Below, piece after piece: positions 60,774 through 64,000 of a stretch of DNA of 64,000 bases. The stretch lies in contig CAWBCR010000002.1 in the NCBI GenBank assembly GCA_963787375.1, positions 124,001-188,000 on the forward strand, given 5' to 3'. This DNA comes from CAWBCR01 sp963787375. GTDB taxonomy: Bacteria > Chloroflexota > Anaerolineae > Aggregatilineales > UBA3940. The notes beneath the pieces are model-generated. The model made no database searches and was not told the DNA's origin. It saw only the letters and a program-made list of their open reading frames with translations. The position numbers and the translations under genes are program-made. Each line of letters starts with the position of its first letter. The stretch's first letter is position 1.

Positions 60774-62753
60774 ATGCTTACCAGTTTTCTGGCCCATAAC
60801 GGCCCTCTGATCGATCAGAGCCTCAGCGCGGCGATTGCCGTGGTCACCGGCTCATTTTTTCTGTACAGCCTCGTGCGCGATATCGGCAACCAGGTGGGGC
60901 GCGTCTACAGCGTCCTGCTGTTATTTGTGCTGATCACCTATATTGGCGATCTGGGCGTCGGCTACAGCAACGACCCCTGGGTAGCCGAAGCGTGGCTGCG
61001 CTTCCAGTGGCTGGGGATCGCGTTTGTGCCGGCGGCCTATGTGCACCTATCGCACGCCATCCTGACCCGCACCGGCATACGGTCGCGCGGGCGGCGGGTG
61101 TGGACGGTGCGCCTGCTGTACGTTGCCGCCGCTGCCTTTTTGGGCCTCAGCACTTTCAGCAGCCTGCTTGTGCGCGACATGGTCACGGACCCCGCTCCGC
61201 ACTTCGAGCCCGGCCCTGTTTTTTCGGTGTTCGTGGTGTACTTCGCCGGGGCGGTGGTGGTGAGCCTGTGGTTCGTGCTGCGCGCCCGCCGCCGCACGCT
61301 GATCGAGGCCACGCGCCGCCGCATGAACATCCTGGTGTTCCCCTACGTGGCCCCGGCGCTCTCGGTGTTCCCGTTCCTGCTGATCTCGGGCCGCGTACTG
61401 GCCTCGCCGCTGGCCTTTTATGGCGTCCTGATCCTGGTCGACGGTCTGCTGGCGGCCATGCTGTCTTACCTGTCCTACTCGATGGCTTTTATTGGCGCGC
61501 TGCTGCCTGAGCGGCTGATCCAAGCCCAGATGCTGCAATTCTTCCTGCGCGGGCCGGTGGTGGCGATTGCCACGCTGGCGGTCATCGTGTGGGTGCCACG
61601 CGCCAGCGGCGTGCTGGGCCTGCCCGGCGACGAGATCATGCCGTTCCTGGCTGTGGTGGTGATCCTGTTCATGCAGTGGGCGATCACCATCATCCGCCCC
61701 CACCTGGAGGGCTGGCTGATTTATGGCGTCGATCAGATGGAAGTCCGCCGCATTCAGGAGCTTGAGCAGCGCCTGCTGACCGGTGCTGACTTCCGCCAGC
61801 TTCTCGATACGATCCTGACGGCCCTGTGTGACTTCCTGCACGTCGACACGGCCTTTATCGCCACGGTGAAGGAAACCGGCCCGCACCTGGAACGTGCCAT
61901 CGGCCTGCACGACGAGTTCTATGCCGAGATCGAAAAGGCTGACGTGCTTTCGAAGGGGATCGCGAACGGCGGGCCGCCCGAATTGGACGAGGTCGGGGAC
62001 GGCGGCGGCCTGTTTACATGGGAAGGCTTCTGGCTGGTTCCACTGCATGCCGAGAACGGCAACGGCGACTCACCGCGCCTCATCGGTGTGCTGGGCGTCG
62101 CGCGGCCTGGCGAGACCGCGGTCGACCCGGATGAGGACCAATTGCGGGTGATCATGGGGCTGGCGACGCGCGCCGCCGAGGTGCTGGAGGATCGCCGCAT
62201 CCAGTCGCAGGTGGTCGCCTCGCTGGAAGGGCTGCTGCCGGAGATGACGACCATCGAGCGCATGCGCGAAGCGGCCCGTCATGGCGGCTACGAGGCGCTG
62301 GCCGAGCCGTCAGACGAGCTGCTCGCCGGCTCTGATTTCTCGCAGCGCATCAAGGACGCGTTGACCCATTATTGGGGCGGCCCGGACCTCACCGACGCTG
62401 CGCTGATGCGGCTGGCGGTCGTGCGCGAGGCGCTCGACGAGAACGACGGCAATCCACAGCGTGCCATGCGTGCCGTGCTGCTGCGCGCTATCGAGAGCCT
62501 GCGGCCCGAAGGCCAGCGCAGCATGACGACCGCCGAATGGATTCTGTACAACATTCTTGAGATGCGCTTCGTTCAGGGACGCAAGGTGCGCGACGTAGCC
62601 ATGCGGCTGGCGATGAGCGAGTCCGACCTGTATCGTAAGCAGCGGGTCGCGATTGAGGCCGTCGCCGAGTTGGTGGCTGACATGGAGCGCGCCGCGGTGG
62701 CCGATCAGCGCGACGGCTCCGCGCCGGAGAAACTGCCCAGCCCCCAGAGCTGA
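60774..62753 (+). CDS. Multi-spanning membrane GAF protein with sigma-4-like C-terminal HTH
   Basis: 659 residues. About nine N-terminal helices (to ~320) resemble the 7TM sensor of some histidine kinases. A GAF domain follows (about 335-490: ADFRQLLDTILTALCDFLHV, DTAFIATV, GFWLVPLHAENG). There is no H-box or ATPase. The C-terminus (582-640: AEWILYNILEMRFVQGRKVR, DVAMRLAMSESDLYRKQRVA) looks like sigma-factor region 4 or a Crp/LuxR-type helix-turn-helix. That would make it a membrane-tethered one-component regulator. Targets unknown. ATG 60774 precedes the first helix. Confidence 0.78.
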   Translation: MLTSFLAHNGPLIDQSLSAAIAVVTGSFFLYSLVRDIGNQVGRVYSVLLLFVLITYIGDLGVGYSNDPWVAEAWLRFQWLGIAFVPAAYVHLSHAILTRTGIRSRGRRVWTVRLLYVAAAAFLGLSTFSSLLVRDMVTDPAPHFEPGPVFSVFVVYFAGAVVVSLWFVLRARRRTLIEATRRRMNILVFPYVAPALSVFPFLLISGRVLASPLAFYGVLILVDGLLAAMLSYLSYSMAFIGALLPERLIQAQMLQFFLRGPVVAIATLAVIVWVPRASGVLGLPGDEIMPFLAVVVILFMQWAITIIRPHLEGWLIYGVDQMEVRRIQELEQRLLTGADFRQLLDTILTALCDFLHVDTAFIATVKETGPHLERAIGLHDEFYAEIEKADVLSKGIANGGPPELDEVGDGGGLFTWEGFWLVPLHAENGNGDSPRLIGVLGVARPGETAVDPDEDQLRVIMGLATRAAEVLEDRRIQSQVVASLEGLLPEMTTIERMREAARHGGYEALAEPSDELLAGSDFSQRIKDALTHYWGGPDLTDAALMRLAVVREALDENDGNPQRAMRAVLLRAIESLRPEGQRSMTTAEWILYNILEMRFVQGRKVRDVAMRLAMSESDLYRKQRVAIEAVAELVADMERAAVADQRDGSAPEKLPSPQS

Positions 62754-62764
62754 CCCGCCCGCGA

Positions 62765-64000
62765 TCAGGGCTGTGGCTGGCGGTGCCTCCGCCGGAGGAT
62801 CACCAGCGCCAACAGCCCCACGATCAGCACCAACCCAAATCCGCACAGCACCAGCCCGCATATCACCAGGCTGAGCCCGGCAGCCAGCCCTGTATTGGGC
62901 ACGCCGGGCAGCATGCTCTGCGCTGTCGGCGGCACGACCTCGGTCGGCTGCGCTGTGGGAGATTGTCCCGTCGGCGTGGGCACCGGGTTCTGTGCCTCCT
63001 GGATGACGCTCGTCACCAGTGCGACGACGTCGTCTTTCGAGTGATCCCCATCGACTACCACAAACATTTTGCCGACGATCAGCGTAGCGCTGAACCACAC
63101 GTCGTCCGACTTGCTGAGGTCCTCGATCAGCACGTCGACACCAGAGATGGTCTGGATGCTGCCCGGCGACTGGTAGTTGATGTCGTCCATCCACGCCTGG
63201 AGCGTGTCGTAAGGGCTGGGGCTTTCGGCGATGCTCAGCCAGTTTCCGGCGTTGTCGAGGTAATCGAAGTTGGCCGTCATGCCGCCGCCGGGGACGTAAT
63301 ACGGGGCGCTGGAGCCGAAATCCGCGGCGGTCATGACATAGGCGTAGTCGAACGAATAGCTGGCAGGCAGCGCCTGGGGGATGATCGTCGCGAACGAAAC
63401 GTCCAGCTCGGTCGGCGAGGAGGTCGCGTTTTCGCCACCGCTGTAGGGCATGTCGGACGAGCGGTAGGTTGACTCGTTGCCCGACACGGCAGCCGTCAGC
63501 GGCGAGACGTACTGGTCTGCCGGAACGTCCGCGGTGATCGTCGTCTCCGGTCCGGTCGCTCCGCCGACGGTCAGCGTGTAATCCTCGAAGATGCAGTCCC
63601 GCTCGCTGGCGATGCGGCTCACGTTCACCACGACTGCGTACACGTCGTCGTAGCGAGTCGCGTTCAGGTTGACGATCGGCTCGTCAGGCGCGATGATGCT
63701 GGCCTGGCCTGCGTGGATGCCGACGACTGACAGCCGCATGCCGGATGTCTGCGTGTCGAGCGTGATGTTCAGCGGGCCATCGGCCTTCACGTGGATGTAG
63801 TCAGCGCCCAGCGCCTGGACACCGTCGGTCGGCTTGAAGGTGCCCTTGCCGGTCTCGCCTTCGACGCGCACCGTCGGGTAGCTGGCACCATCCGCGTAGC
63901 TGCGCAGCAGGTTGGCGACGGCGAAGTCGCGGAATTCAGCCTCAAGCGATGTGCCGTAGGTGGCCAGTGCTGCGTCGAGCGCGCGGAAGCCGCTGAACTG
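62765..64000 (-). CDS. Secreted, C-terminally anchored protein (N-terminus outside window)
   Basis: The visible 411 residues continue an open frame from base 64000. The first part (FRALDAALATYGTSLEAEFR, DFAVANLLRSYADGAS) resembles the region just after the catalytic domain of some secreted zinc metalloproteases, but no HExxH motif is within view. Beta-rich repeats follow. The C-terminus has a Thr/Pro linker, one membrane helix (SLVICGLVLCGFGLVLIVGL) and RRRHRQ, so the bulk lies outside the cell. It is convergent with the GAF regulator, 11 nt apart. Confidence 0.7.
   Translation of the reverse strand, partial: QFSGFRALDAALATYGTSLEAEFRDFAVANLLRSYADGASYPTVRVEGETGKGTFKPTDGVQALGADYIHVKADGPLNITLDTQTSGMRLSVVGIHAGQASIIAPDEPIVNLNATRYDDVYAVVVNVSRIASERDCIFEDYTLTVGGATGPETTITADVPADQYVSPLTAAVSGNESTYRSSDMPYSGGENATSSPTELDVSFATIIPQALPASYSFDYAYVMTAADFGSSAPYYVPGGGMTANFDYLDNAGNWLSIAESPSPYDTLQAWMDDINYQSPGSIQTISGVDVLIEDLSKSDDVWFSATLIVGKMFVVVDGDHSKDDVVALVTSVIQEAQNPVPTPTGQSPTAQPTEVVPPTAQSMLPGVPNTGLAAGLSLVICGLVLCGFGLVLIVGLLALVILRRRHRQPQP

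Overview
The window looks like a high-GC chromosomal stretch from a member of the Chloroflexota, probably Anaerolineae. The reasons are indirect. There is a complete 14-subunit complex I operon with separate nuoC and nuoD. There are many large membrane glycosyltransferases, and envelope proteins that combine a membrane anchor, Thr/Pro-rich linkers and LysM or SH3b modules. There are two LytR-CpsA-Psr (LCP) proteins, a CarD protein and a BY-kinase with a tyrosine tail. No rRNA, tRNA or CRISPR array was recognised, so the lineage call is an inference.

Layout. 1-5.3 kb (mostly minus): the start of pyrB behind an attenuator-like leader, a GT2 glycosyltransferase running into a PAP2 phosphatase, a decayed DUF433/DUF5615 pair, a thiolase and a HIT protein. 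5.4-8.8 kb: a receiver/histidine kinase hybrid, an NfeD-like membrane protein, a receiver-like protein without the phospho-acceptor Asp, and two small proteins. 8.9-25.7 kb (minus): the nuo operon in the order A-B-C-D-(LapA)-E-(GNAT)-F-G-H-I-J-K-(unknown AT-richer gene)-L-M-N. 26.1-31.2 kb (plus): a CbpA-like DnaJ protein, a BaeRF-like protein, a PMT-like glycosyltransferase and a PPOX flavoprotein. 31.3-33.6 kb (minus): a UroD-like and a pterin-binding methyltransferase behind a promoter with two identical palindromic operators. 33.6-43.7 kb: envelope sugar metabolism (LysM/lamin-tail protein, two more multi-spanning glycosyltransferases, an anchored glycoside hydrolase), a radical SAM protein and CarD. 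44.7-46.2 kb: an IS231-like element inserted in a hairpin, with a nonsense codon in its transposase. 46.2-53.3 kb: a secreted three-PA14 protein, gatB, an LCP protein, a PqqD plus lasso-type B2 pair, and an unusual AAA+/Cys-cluster/TM/SH3 fusion. 53.5-64 kb: a Wzz/BY-kinase, an AAC(3)-like enzyme, a four-SH3b secreted protein, a metallophosphoesterase, a second LCP protein, a GNAT, a membrane GAF protein with a sigma-4-like C-terminus, and the end of a secreted membrane-anchored protein.

How the genes relate. The nuo operon is the respiratory core. Much of the rest points to building and sensing the cell envelope: lipid-linked sugar transferases, chain-length control, LCP ligation, and SH3b/LysM wall-binding proteins.

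Caution. At least ten otherwise well-conserved reading frames, including nuoL, carry single-base frameshifts, mostly extra bases. This is more likely residual assembly or sequencing error than real decay. The DUF433/DUF5615 pair and the transposase may be truly dead.
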